NCBI GenBank assembly: GCA_963513935.1
Contig: OY740774.1
Coordinates: forward strand, 84,530,890 to 84,594,889
DNA: 64,000 nucleotides
Source of the DNA: Aphrophora alni
Lineage: Eukaryota; Arthropoda; Insecta; Hemiptera; Aphrophoridae
Direction of reading: 5' to 3'
Shown: one piece after another, positions 11,154 to 22,389 of the stretch
How the letters are laid out: every line of letters begins with the position of its first letter
How positions within the stretch are numbered: position 1 is the stretch's first letter
Notes under the pieces: model-generated
Database searches by the model: none
The model's input: only the letters and a program-made list of their open reading frames with translations
Told to the model about the DNA's origin: nothing
Position numbers and translations under genes: made by a program

Positions 11154-12088
11154 TGTTTATTACTACCGTTTGTTTTCCTCGAAACTTTACAATCCCGGGA
11201 CATGTGCCCCATCTTATGGCAATTGTAACACTCTATGTTCCTTCGATTTGGTTCACTTCTATGACTTTGGTTTCTCTGCCAATTGTTGGAGGTGGAGGAC
11301 CCATTTCCAGGGTTTTCACTGGATCTATTTTGATATCTATTCCTAACGTTGGAATGTCTGTCCCGATTGGAGACCCTACAGTTATTTGCTACGTGCCCTG
11401 GTCGCTTGCACAGGAAACATGTCATACTGGTTCTAAAAACTGGTCTCGTGAAATTTTGACTTTTTCGGTTGTCTATCTCAGCATTATACACTGTTATTGC
11501 TATTTGCAAGGCTTCTTGCATCGAAGTGGGTAATCTATACCTACATTGCTGTCCCGCTTGGCCTTGAAGACCGTTTACGAACGCTGCTAACAATCTACGC
11601 TCGGCTTCTTCATTGATTATTCTTTGTTCTGCTGCATTTTCCGATTTTCGGATAGTCAATGCGCACAACTTACGACACCTATCTCCGAACGACTCGGGTG
11701 TTTCATCTTTTCTTTGACTCACGTTTTGGAGATTAACGTAGTGAAATTGATCCGGCGCCTTGCTTCGAAACCTATCAATTAATGCTTCTTTCATTTGTTC
11801 GTACGTGACTTCATCATCAGTTAAATACGACTGGGTGGCTATGTACAACGCTGCTGGTCCCTTAAGCTTTAAGGATACGATATTTACTTTATCTTTGTCC
11901 GTCCATCGGCCCATTTCCGCTGCTTGTTCCAACTTTCGGAAAAATTCTTGCACGGGAATGCTTTGACCGTCTCCTCTCCATTCTGTAATGAAGGCGGCTG
12001 TACTGAGGTCTTTAACCCGGCCTACTTCTATACTATCTAATCTAGCTTGCAGCTGAGCGATAGTGTGTAACAGTGCCTCGTCTGCCAT
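11102..12088 (-). CDS. gag: Gag polyprotein with two CCHC zinc knuckles
   Basis: This 328-codon structural protein would assemble the particle and package genomic RNA. The ATG at 12088 sits in a good invertebrate context (CACAATGG). The N-terminal half resembles Gypsy capsid proteins: a retrotrans-gag like core with W-x-x-K-D-K and a QRKDETPESFGDR segment around residues 61-140. Two zinc knuckles follow, CFLCKRPGHVANNC (about 223-236) and CYNCHKMGHMSRDC (about 286-299), in a basic Asn/Arg/Ser-rich context. Gag overlaps pol by about 50 bp, with pol in the -1 frame. Two small ORFs precede it in the leader, so ribosomes must bypass or reinitiate after them unless splicing removes them. Confidence 0.95.
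   Translation of the reverse strand: MADEALLHTIAQLQARLDSIEVGRVKDLSTAAFITEWRGDGQSIPVQEFFRKLEQAAEMGRWTDKDKVNIVSLKLKGPAALYIATQSYLTDDEVTYEQMKEALIDRFRSKAPDQFHYVNLQNVSQRKDETPESFGDRCRKLCALTIRKSENAAEQRIINEEAERRLLAAFVNGLQGQAGQQCRYRLPTSMQEALQIAITVYNAEIDNRKSQNFTRPVFRTSMTCFLCKRPGHVANNCRVSNRDRHSNVRNRYQNRSSENPGNGSSTSNNWQRNQSHRSEPNRRNIECYNCHKMGHMSRDCKVSRKTNGSNKQGNDSWSAGNAHLSDRS
11110..11153 (-). promoter_or_regulatory. -1 ribosomal frameshift signal at the gag/pol overlap
   Basis: The minus strand reads G GGA AAC in the gag frame at 11153-11147, a canonical X XXY YYZ heptamer. The pol frame is blocked by two consecutive TAA codons directly upstream and opens one codon before the heptamer. Seven nucleotides downstream GGTCTG (11139-11134) can pair with CAGACC (11115-11110), and GGC/GCC can pair inside the loop. 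Spacing and frame match known -1 sites. Efficiency cannot be judged by eye. Confidence 0.85.
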
Positions 12089-12126
12089 TGTGACTTTATT
12101 TAAAAAAAAAAATTATCTTTACTTTC

Positions 12127-12315
12127 TTAATTTGCAAATTCAATTTCGACTTTTAAAATTTTGACCCGACGAACTCTAGCCTCGTCCGTATAATTTGATC
12201 TACCGTTCAAGTGTCGCTCAACTACACGTTGGATTAATGATCGCAAAAGTGCCGATATTCCTTCTAGCAAAGTGTCAGGATCACGAATTGGTAGGTAATA
12301 TACTGGTGCACTCAT
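12127..12315 (-). CDS. small leader ORF of 62 codons, unknown function
   Basis: The ORF starts with ATG at 12315 and stops 38 nt before the gag start. It encodes a 62-residue protein with a central amphipathic Leu/Ile/Arg helix (SALLRSLIQRVVERHL, residues about 21-36) and a basic C-terminal half. No cysteine motif, signal peptide or transmembrane segment is seen, and I do not recognise a family. Its composition looks protein-like in a leader that otherwise has no need to be open. It could be an accessory protein, an upstream ORF controlling gag translation, or chance. Coding potential is moderate. Confidence 0.4.
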   Translation of the reverse strand: MSAPVYYLPIRDPDTLLEGISALLRSLIQRVVERHLNGRSNYTDEARVRRVKILKVEIEFAN

Positions 12316-12567
12316 TTAGTTTCGCGAGGTACGTCGTAGATATTTTGAATTTACTCTCTGTCCCCTAAATTTCCCTTGGCGGTTCCCCAGTTTTTAAGCT
12401 TTTAACGAAAATATTTTATTATTTATTTTTCTTATTCGAAATAATTATTTAAAAGTGCCAACCATTTGCAAGAAGTACCGACTGCCAGAATGATACATAT
12501 CACAAGCAAAAATATTATTAAAGCTTGACACACAACAGACATGATTCTTATTTCTAACAACTTATAT

Positions 12568-12903
12568 TTAACACAGGAACATGTCCATTGATAGATCTGG
12601 ATCACTTAATTCTAACTCCTCCTCCTCACTACACATTTCAACCACTATTAATAACTCTGCAGCTAAATTTCTCACATATTTTATTCTAGATGCCCCATAG
12701 CAAGCTATATAAAAATCTAAGAGCTCGAGATATCCAATCTTTCGACTCCTTGTTTCGACTCCCAATCTACTTGAACCAATGAAAGTTATATGGTATCTTT
12801 CTATCACTGTATAATTAGGCTCTGGGTATAAGACCCTTATTTTAAGGAAAGAAACACCTTCTACAATACAAGTTGTCTGCAACCCCTCATCAGAATAGTC
12901 CAT
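12568..12903 (-). CDS. leader ORF of 111 codons, unknown function
   Basis: The ORF starts at ATG 12903, about 100 nt after the primer-binding site, and runs 111 codons. It has mixed hydrophobic and charged segments, an aromatic-rich middle (residues about 29-70), a hydrophobic LAAELLIVV stretch near residue 83-91 and a strongly acidic C-terminus (EEEELELSDPD). No known domain is recognised. It is the first ORF on the expected unspliced RNA. A chance ORF of this length in AT-rich sequence is possible but not common. An accessory gene of the element is the alternative. Confidence 0.45.
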   Translation of the reverse strand: MDYSDEGLQTTCIVEGVSFLKIRVLYPEPNYTVIERYHITFIGSSRLGVETRSRKIGYLELLDFYIACYGASRIKYVRNLAAELLIVVEMCSEEEELELSDPDLSMDMFLC

Positions 12904-13003
12904 TACTTTGTTACTACTTCCCCTTTTCCCAGATCAAAAGAAAACAACACAAGATGAGATTTTAGATCCCACCAGAGATTTATAATCCCACCAGAGATAT
13001 CAC

Positions 13004-13021
13004 ATCCCACCGCTGCCACCA
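13004..13021 (-). other. primer-binding site, tRNA-Leu type
   Basis: On the minus strand this reads TGGTGGCAGCGGTGGGAT, six bases after the 5' LTR. Its complement (ATCCCACCGCTGCCA plus CCA) equals the 3' end of eukaryotic cytosolic tRNA-Leu(AAG) as I remember it, over 18 bases. It therefore primes minus-strand DNA synthesis. Confidence 0.85.
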
Positions 13022-13460
13022 AAAATATGTGGTGCCTCCGATTGACCTGTTCAAAATAAGGAATGTAGGTTCTAACACTACCACTTTATGAGGAGGAGAA
13101 TTTCTTATAGACTAGAAATTAGTACAGATTGGTTAAGTTGAACGAAAAAAGGTTATTTTATTTAGCCATGATTCTACTTCTAAACATGATCTCAATTATA
13201 AACATGATTCTAATTAGATTTGAAAGTATCATAAAAAAACAAACTACTACTTAAACAATTTTAGACATCACACAATATTTAATCTGTTATCTATTTATAA
13301 ACATATTCTTAATTACTCAAATTATTGAGTTGCCATTTTAAGTTAACATTATAATTTTGAAAGAGTTCTTTTAAAGTTAAATAAAAAAAAGTCTAATATA
13401 TTTACTTAAACATTATTATATTAATTTTGCACCACTTAGACAATTCAGAGTTAAGGCTTA

Positions 13461-13492
13461 CCAAAAGATGAGAGGACCATCGTGCTGCTCAT
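13461..13492 (-). promoter_or_regulatory. LTR-encoded start codon and splice donor, putative env exon 1
   Basis: The minus strand has ATG at 13492 and a second in-frame ATG at 13480. The frame stays open 31 nt to a donor reading TTTTG/GTAAGC, where the intron starts at 13461. One leftover base puts the exon in the phase that joins the acceptor at 6747 to the hydrophobic frame beginning at 6744. A TATA-like motif sits about 50 nt upstream of the ATG. The same sequence exists in the 3' LTR (3398-3429), where it would be inactive for env. This is inference from phase and motif; no transcript is seen. Confidence 0.55.
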
Positions 13493-13542
13493 GGTAGCAG
13501 GAGCTCAACACCACTCTCTCGGGGCTCTGCCCTGCAGTTGGT

Positions 13543-13549
13543 TTTATTA
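13543..13549 (-). promoter_or_regulatory. candidate TATA-like box in the 5' LTR
   Basis: AATAAAA on the minus strand would place transcription start near 13515, leaving about 20 nt before the LTR ATG. The same motif could instead act as a polyadenylation signal. Weak evidence. Confidence 0.3.
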
Positions 13550-13850
13550 TTCTTTGTGCCACACCCAAAGATGGATGACAGTTTCCATCATATTCTCGAT
13601 TTCATTGGTTAATAATTATAAGAGAGAGGGAATTTTATATGACTTTGAATAAGTCATGTAGGCTATGGGAAATGGCTCACTCGGTTACTTATCAAAATAA
13701 ACCAGGATGTTATGGCTTCCTATCAAAGCCCACAGCGTCCTGTTATAATCTAACAACTTGATTTTATTAATAAAGAATCTTTCAACTACTATTTAATAAT
13801 TTCATATATTTGTATGATTTGTATAAGTCACTAAGTGGCTGGCCACTACA

Positions 13851-16800
13851 CCTTTAATAAAAGTTTATAAAATTATGTAACAACTTTTAATTAATTTAAT
13901 CAAAATAAAAGTTGTTTTTTATTTATGTATTTATTAACTGAAAGTTACACTTGAAGTACGTTCCGTAGAAATATATTTATTTGCATGGATAAATACAGAT
14001 TGAAAAAATTCGGTTTATTTTCTGGTCACCGCTCAGGCTCTAGCTACAGGTAAGTTGTATTTAAATAAAAAACACTTCAAATGTAGGAAACGTTTAAACC
14101 ATCGAATATTCTGATACGTTTAATTTTGTATTAGTGAAACTCCTTCTTATTTATTGAAATTAGCCTTGGTGCCGCGGAGAAACTGTACAACATGAACTTA
14201 TCTAACTAATTTTTTATTTAAAAATAAGCATTTTTTTTTCTTTAATCAGTTTTAAATATCCATAATTATGAAAGTTATTAAAAAATAATAAACTTGCCCA
14301 AAGTAAACGTCATCTTGATAAATTGAAATTTAAGTCTTTTAAGAATTTTCACTGAAAATAGTGTATAACTTATTATTGTTTAAGGAAGCAAACATAGTGT
14401 TTCACAGCAACCGAAGCCGCTGGCCGAAGCAACATGATAATATGACCATTTTTAAGTCAGAGTTTTGAGTTTATTATGGTATTAAAATATTTTGTTCGTT
14501 AAGTGATATACTTTAAAGAAGGTGATATAAATTTAATCATGTTTTAACTGCGACGTGGCGAAAAATAACAATTCCCCTAAGCTAAATTTCATTTCGGATA
14601 TTAGATTGGGTATAAAACAAACATTAAATAGCAATTTCCAAGAATATTAATAAATTTGTTGTGGAAATCATAGTCAGTTGAGCAGAGTTTATTTTTTGGT
14701 TTGATTGAGAACAATTTTGTAATCATTTTATCGAAAATTCATACATAGTGATAAATCAAAGTATATTTGTGTACTGAGATTGTACTAGACTGTGTTTTTA
14801 GTAACTAATTACACAATTAATTGTTATAGATATAAAATTACGTCATAATGTACAGTGTGTTCAAGTTTTGAGAATTTCTTAACAGTTAACAAAATAAATC
14901 TTTTTAATTTAAGAAAATAGTTCATCTATTGGTGTAGAGACCAAACATGATGACTCACTATTAAAAATATAAATAATTTCGTCTGGTGCATTTTTGTGTG
15001 TAAAATCTAATAGTTATCGCAATTTTCTAATTTACAAAAATTTAAATGGCCGCCATTTTGAAATATAATAAAATAATTTTAAATTTTTTGTTATACTTGT
15101 TTGGTGACATACAAAATGTGGACTCTCGTGCATTTCCAAAGTTGGAAAACAAAACACAAGCATAACAACAGACCTAAAACCAAACTGGTTCAAATACATG
15201 TTTATAGCAACTGTTTTATGTATGTAGCTACTATCATTTTCTGAAGGTTATATATTTGTGAATCACCCAATATAGAAGAAAATTGTAAGTAGTTGGGATG
15301 AAGCCAAGAAAAACAAATGAAATCCTCCTCAATAACCCGTATACCACATAAAGATGCCAAATACTCTTTCAAAACCAATATATACTGAACAGTTAAAATA
15401 ATGTAAAACAATTAAATATGCATCGAGATATACAAAGGTCTCGGCAATGTCGGGTTTTCACTTTTTATATTTTGAATATTGCGTACTTTCGTGTAACTTA
15501 AGATTCGCTCTTACTTCATAGCTTCAGAGTTTTATTATACAAGCTGAAGCCAACCTTCCATTAACATTCCTGAAACCTTATTGTAAACCTTCCATTATTT
15601 TAGATTTAAAAGTTATATGATAAAGATGGATTGTTCAAATTATTTAAATAATTCATTCGGACAATTACCATCATTTGTGTAAATAAAAACTGATACACGA
15701 TGTTCGAGTGTCCAAATCAACTCAGGTTGTCAGTGAATAGCCAATAGAATAGATTTTAAAAACACCAACAGAGCCAAGTAGCCTAGGTTTGTTAAGGATA
15801 CTAAATCTGAATCTATAAGCTAGCCCTGGCCTAAAGCTAACCTTGCCTGAAGAATCAAAACTAAGAATACAATCGTGATCAGAAAAAAAAAATCCATCAA
15901 ACACAAGCCTGGAATACGTATCATGACAAACAAGTGATTATTAAAGAGGTGGTGCCAAATGGAAGTGTCCTAACTGGTTATAAGAGTTTTATTCGAGTCA
16001 CTGTTTATTGCTTTCATTTCAAAAGTTTAGTACTAGGTAAAATAATTATTCTCAAAGTTGATTTAAGCAGTAAGAGTTCGTACTTTTTTAAAATAGAAGA
16101 CTTTTTATTTACAATTTCAATTCTGTTTTAATTACAGGAAGCCATAATATCCTTTTTTTATGCACTGAGTTTGGCTGATTATTTGATAACATATTTATTT
16201 ATAGTCAGAAAAGTCATGTTTTATTTTTTATATACACAGATGATAAAATAAAATCAGATTTTAAACATAGTTAATTTTAAACAATTGTATTAATAATGAA
16301 TCCACTAATGATCTCTATTCGAGGTAGATTATTCAACCCAAGCGTGGGCCTTGTATCTGATTTCAAAAGATTTGAAATCAACGCTTACTGTACAACAAAA
16401 ACATAAATTTGATTGGTTAAAGTATATTTTTGTTTTATTCTCTTCAACAACAAATTCTTTTCCCCTAATGCTTTCAGAACAAAACAAAAGTAGAAATTAC
16501 TTCCTACCTTAGAAATACGCGTTTTAATTGCCTTTGTACATTTTTTTATTTAAAAAATCATCATCTGAATACATGTATAACATAATAAACTGTTATTTGC
16601 CGTCTGTGTTTAAATGAAAAATACCATATTATATTCATCTTTTTCTATAAAATTATTTATATTTTAATTTCGTTAAAAGAAAGCTAGTTTAATTTTAAAA
16701 ACTAAAACAAACTTTATTAAAATATTTCTTTAAACTTCAGACCTCAAGGATTAAGTTAAAGTTTTGATACGTGGTATTTGTGTTAATAAAGAAACAGTAT

Positions 16801-19499
16801 TTCATCTCTCCCCTGTATCTTCTAATCTTATCAGAAGACGCAGATGGGCTTTCAGTGTTCACCAAGTTAAAAGGCAGTTAAAACTTAATTAATTTACTGT
16901 GAGCTCTTAGGGGTGGATTTTTCTTTAGTGTACAATACGTTGTAGGTTAGTTAAAAATATAAAGCAAAGTATCCAGACTTGCACTTATTTTTTGATAATA
17001 CTCGTTATCTAATCAATTTAATGATCTATTCTACTGATTAATTATTTGGTTTTGAAGAGACACAATCTATTAATTCATAATAATTTATCTGTAATTAAAT
17101 TTTTACTATTGATGACATCAACTCGTTAAGTCATGTTTTTTTTCTAAGAATAATAATAGAATAATAATTACTTTCTTCTTTAAATTTTAGACAATATTAA
17201 ATGATTATTCCGTTATATAATTATTTTGTATATTATGAAGAACATTTTTTATTGATAACTAAAATTATATAACTTACTACAGGTGATTTTATTGCCATAG
17301 ATTAAGCGATGGATGTGTACTAAATATTAAGAGTGCCTGCGCTTATAATTTCGCACAACATACAGTCACTTGGCCCAATCAATACTAAAACGTTTTATCA
17401 GAGAATTTAAATTTAAATTGGAGGCTTAAAAGGTGTGGAAATCAAACACGATGTGAGAATGTAAAAACAAACACTGATGTATTTCACAACAAATTATTAT
17501 TTTAACATCACAAACTGTTTCAACCTCTACTGTTCCTTTACAAGTAATAAACGCTGAATTAAAATATTAACAATAATTGGGAAATAAACAGAAATGGTGA
17601 TATTAAGTCTTTTGGTGCAGCACTAAAGATGAAACTACAGATGAATTAATGGAAAATAAAAGACATGGCTGTAAACTTTGAAATATGAATGAAGATGTGT
17701 TGTGCAAGATGGAAGAGTTTGTGAATTTGTGCAGTGTGGCGTTAAGGAAGAGTGGATTGGACTAGAATTTAGAGGATAAAATTATAAGAACAAAAGGGAT
17801 GACAGAGGTGGACACTAGAATCTATTAAAAAGTTTAACTCATAAATTGCAAGTTTTTATAAAGAGAAGCCTAATAAGAATTCCGAATAAATAAGGTAAGA
17901 TTAGAAACGAAGATCTCTGGAGACCGGCAAAACAAAGTTCAGTTGTAGGGGAAATACAAATTGGGAAAAATTGTGATCGATTGGTTAAATTGTACGACAA
18001 TCGTTCGACACTCTAGCAATCATCACGATTATACAAGACACGATACTGTAAGAAACTGAATTGAAGGGAAAGACTGGCAGGAAATAAAAGTTTTTGTTGA
18101 AGCACTTTGCTCTACAATAAAATCAAGTCGTAAGATAAGTTAGTTATGCATTCGAATTTTTCAACGTAAGGTCAAGAAAATATAAACGATATTATTAAAT
18201 GTTTAAATGTTATGAATATCAAAAGATATAAAACACAGGGTTTGGTTTTGTAAATGACTTAACACAGGGTTATCGTATATTCCACATCCTATCTTCATAT
18301 TTGACATGAAAAGAAAAAAAGGAAATTGTTTGAGTAAGCCTATATGGAACATGATCGAAAAGTATTTTACATATATGGATAAATACAAAAAAAACGATTA
18401 TTATAGCCGGGTTCTTATAAGCAAAACGGTTAAATAAATGTAGTTTCTATCACGAGGAAAATTTCATTTTATAACATTCATTAACTTCCTACTCTGTTGT
18501 TATCTATATAAATATCACTACCCTCGCAGGATAGTCTGGTTTATTGTTTTTAATTCCCTGATGTGTAAGCGTTGTCAAATTGTATTATAGTCATGTTCTG
18601 CAAAATGTCCAATCAGGTAGATTAATGTTGGTTTTACGTGACGTGACTGTACAACGGCAGTTTTTAACGTTACAACAATATATTACAAGTATATTACTAT
18701 TAGGATGTGACATGGGTATCTCTGTTATAAAAACTTTAACTGCAGGTAAAGTGTCCATAAATTCTAAATATAGAAGTCATGTTGTACTATTACTTGCAGA
18801 ATGTAGACATGTCAGAGATACTTCATTATAAAACACTTTGCTTAGATTTATCTGTCTACATGTTGAAACATGTCGGAAGTTACTTAAGGAAGACTCTAAA
18901 AGCTTTCTGCTAATAAAAGTCCATCTTGTTTCTCCTGGAATAATTCTACTTTTTTCCTGTCACACTTATTAAATAAAAATAATTTATGGCTCTCAAACTG
19001 TCAACATTGTGTTTTATATTTCGTTGTCTTTAGTTTTATCCAATTCCAGTTAAAGTAATGACAAAGTAGGATCATGGAATGCTTAAACTGTTTTAGTGTT
19101 TAACGATATTTGGTATTGGCTTTTAAGGCTAAATAAGATATTTACGTTTTAAACTATTTGAAACTCTCAACTTATAACACGTTGTTATAAAGTAATGATA
19201 AATTTTGTTGATAATAATTAATTGAAAGTACAAAGCAAAACATTATTATCCTGATTTTTTGGAGAATAATAAAACTGTAATTTGAAGTTTATTCTTTTCT
19301 TTTTTTCGTCTCTATCAAAGGTTCTAAGATGTGGTTTAAAAATGAAAACAACTGACTAAAAATGAAATTAAGTATATTTTCCTATAAATTTTGGTGTTTT
19401 ACCATATTGATGATAACTTCTAGAATAAAACTTTATTCTGAGTTTACTATTATTTGTCTAGCTTTCTTATTTATTTAAGCTATTTTGATTAATAACATG

Positions 19500-19504
<5 letters not shown>
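13851..19504. other. AT-rich non-coding DNA, no clear gene
   Basis: Only short ORFs with unremarkable translations occur. A possible small exon at 13985-14049 is listed separately. The 15020-15120 interval resembles 21165-21270 (shared GCC[GA]CCATTTTGAAAT core), so part of this is old dispersed repeat. Confidence 0.6.
13985..14049 (+). other. possible short coding exon with strong splice donor
   Basis: An ATG at 13985 opens a 21-codon frame with non-AT-biased codons (MDKYRLKKFGLFSGHRSGSS) that ends at a perfect CAG/GTAAGT donor at 14049/14050. It lies 135 bp from the end of the Gypsy insertion. No downstream exon is recognised, so this may be chance. Confidence 0.2.

Positions 19505-19563
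<59 letters not shown>
19505..19563. repeat. (TA)n microsatellite
   Basis: About 29 TA dinucleotides, uninterrupted. Confidence 0.97.
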
Positions 19564-19568
<5 letters not shown>

Positions 19569-22389
19569 CTCTCAGGTGCTCACTTTAGCGAGGTCGAGCA
19601 TGGTAATTCCGTGATAACATAGTTGAATATACACCTATTTTTATGTCATATTGCCCGGTTTCATTTTCCCTCTCAGTTCCTCCTTTACTACCCCTTGTTA
19701 TGTTCCAACCTCGACTCTTTAAGAATATTTGATGACTAGTGGGTTTTATTTTATGATCTGTTTTCCCTTTTTTATAATTCTTTGATGACCGAGAAGTATT
19801 TAACTTTTAAAAAACTTCTTTTTTTTTTAAATTGAGCAGATAGCATCAGTCACTGGCAATCACGTTAAACATCAGGGAATGAACTCATCGCCTGTCATAT
19901 TTTAAGTATTGTGACGTGCCTATGTGCTTAAATGTCCGTGGCTGCATAAACTGTATTTCAATCAGGAATATATTCGATGAACCAGAATTGAGCATATCGA
20001 AAGTGGAATAATATAACAATGTTACGCTAAAGTTGTATACATTTTTATTTCATAATAAACAGTGGATTAAAAAGAGTAAATAATACATTTTAACAATTCG
20101 TTGAACTTTACATTTAATTTGAAAATAAATTCCAGTCGCTCTGATACCAAGTATATAAAGCTGGAGCCTAAAAATTTTGAGTATATAGAAATTGTGCAGT
20201 GTAATATGAAGTAAAACTAATAGCGAAAACGGAAACACACATAATGGTGCAGGGATATAAAGAGTTGGCATTTCACCAAGTAATTGAAAGATTTGAGTTG
20301 ATACAGGAGCAGGAAAGACTATTAGCCGCGAGTTGATACAGTCTCTCCCTATATCAAGTTTTCACTAAATTTTAACTCTTATAACGCTGGTAGATTTTAC
20401 TACTACAAGTTAGGTAATCTATTCCCTCAGTGTTATATGTTTGTGAAACATTTAAATATTACTTATGAGAAATGAAGATATACACAAGTGGTGATGTGAA
20501 CTTTGCTCCTTGGATGTTTTATACGTTCGAGAAATCATTCTTGTAAAACAAATGTAGTTACTGCGTAGAGTCTGACGTGTCACAATAATAAACAAAAGTG
20601 TTGCAATAAATAATAAACATCTACTGTACACTTGAACAAAATACAATTCATAGTGAGAAAAATAAAACGTTAAGTGCTTCATGGAAACGTGCTCATTACA
20701 TTGTGATTGTTGTTTATCATTAATCAGGAACAAGTGGTTTTAATATTATACTTTACTATTAACGTATATAAACTCCTAGAATGTTGTCCTTCTTATCAAA
20801 GAAAATTGATTTTAATTCCTAACCAATGGTGGGGCTCGGTGGATTGTGACTCAATTAGTTAGAAACGTGAACAATCCGACAAATGTTTTATTTTACTCTA
20901 ATTCATAATATATAATAACATGAATTTTACGTTAAGCTACAGGAAATTGTAAAATTAAAATATGGAGAATAAAAAAAAAAAATGGTAGTGGGCTAATCTT
21001 GTGTGTTGCAGCCAATCAATTACCAACGTTTTCCGTTTTTTCCGGTAATTCAGTTATACTTTAAGATAATGTAAGAATGAAACAAAATTTTTTTTGCAGT
21101 TAAAATGTAAAACATATTTTGTTTGTTGTAAATATTTTGTATGTATAAATTTAACTGATTTTAAAATAGTCGACATTAAAAAATTTAAAAAGCCACCATT
21201 TTGAAATGAATAAAGCAAATTGTTTGACTATTTTTTTCACGTTTGGTTTTTATGTCACTAAGTAGCATGCATTAGTTCAACTCTATATTACTTACCTTTA
21301 GACAGATTGTTGTTGTTGTTAAACACTAAATGGTGGTTGGATAGAATACTAAGGATTTGCGGAAATATGTTTGTATAAAAATTTCATTGGTTTTGATATG
21401 AGGAATGAGCTCCTGAAGTCTTGAAAGTTTTTTTAATTACAATAAATCTCAAACTTGTTTAATGAGGATCTTTCCATACCAAGTTATCTCCCATGTGAAG
21501 TACAAGCCTTGTACCCTTATTATCCCTCAGTGAATAAGACACAGACTTATCCAATATAAACTCATACCATCTGTATGTTATTACAAGCAGGACGTGACTC
21601 TTTTGTCAACCTGTAACACTTTGTGTAATAAAAACGGCTTGTATTGGCCAGAGTATAACTGGAGATATTGACCTGTGAAGTTGGCAGCGCAAGCAATAAC
21701 CGAAATGCAATCACTAACTGAGGACTGAGATTATCCAATTTGAAAACTTTTGATATTAATTTCAACTATCAGATCAGTTATATTGTGTTTATATAAATAA
21801 TACTCTATTTTGTTTAAAGTACAGTTTACTTGTGTCTGATTATGTGTCTACCGAACAAATATCGTTCTCTATTTATCTTCTGGAATTTCATAACTGTAAT
21901 ACAATTTAAGCAACGATAAAAAAAATTAAAAACTGCACAAAAACAATGTGCACACGTTCTCACTCGCGCATCCCTAAAACCAATAGCCAAAAATTCGTCT
22001 CCAAAAATGTCAGTTTAGTAGTTGTTAAAAAAGAAGTGATAATGAACTATGAGCACCGTTTTGGCGACTTATGTGTGGTGTTTGTATAATTCTAGGTTAT
22101 ATAGTTAAATATATCTGATGAATTATTTATTATTTTTATATTGGGAGTTAAATTTAGGTTATGGGTAAAATGAAAAAAAAACACCCTGTAAATGGGGAAA
22201 ATACGTACACAAACGAAATTTTAATTAAACCCTTCACGCTGTTTGACTGTAGAACACTCTACAGGCGACAAATACCATTAAACAAAATATTTTCTGCACT
22301 CGTAAGATAGTTTTTTAACATTTCAGATAATTTCCCTTTTAATACTTAAGTGGGACAGTAGTGTCCCTGACCTTTGGTCACAACATCCC
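19564..22389. other. AT-rich non-coding DNA, no gene seen
   Basis: Only short, unconvincing ORFs are present. The segment at 21930-22040 resembles 25470-25590 and is listed as a repeat. Confidence 0.6.
21930..22040. repeat. diverged dispersed repeat, copy 1
   Basis: It shares an ordered set of words with 25470-25590: TGCACAAAAACA, a TTCTCAC..CGCATCC-like stretch, and GTCAGTTT..GTAGTTGTTA.. followed by an AAAGAAGTGATAATGAAC-like end. Identity is moderate. Confidence 0.45.

Larger units (their letters stand above)
2965..13850 (-). mobile_element. full-length env-bearing Ty3/Gypsy LTR retrotransposon
   Basis: The 10,886-bp element has two 823-bp LTRs, TGT...ACA termini, a primer-binding site, gag, pol and env in that order on the minus strand, and a polypurine tract next to the 3' LTR. 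Domain order PR-RT-RNase H-IN identifies Metaviridae (Ty3/Gypsy) rather than Copia. Env places it among env-bearing insect elements, but a Gag with two CCHC knuckles is not what I know of the classical Drosophila errantiviruses. The two LTRs showed no difference when I read them against each other, suggesting a recent insertion. No clean target-site duplication abuts it: the left flank ends AATAA, while the right flank reads CCTTT then AATAA. Gag and pol are open throughout; env shows a likely frame break near its start. Confidence 0.96.
13028..13850 (-). repeat. 5' LTR of the Gypsy element (right copy)
   Basis: This 823-bp copy looks identical to 2965-3787. Being next to the primer-binding site, it is the 5' LTR and should drive transcription leftward. 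A candidate TATA-like AATAAAA lies at 13543-13549, an ATG with splice donor at 13492-13461, and a candidate AATAAA polyadenylation signal at 13156-13161 (all minus strand). Confidence 0.97.

Noticed and set aside
18580..18831. 83-codon plus-strand ORF
   Set aside because: It starts at TTG, has no recognisable domain, and is flanked by repeat-like sequence.
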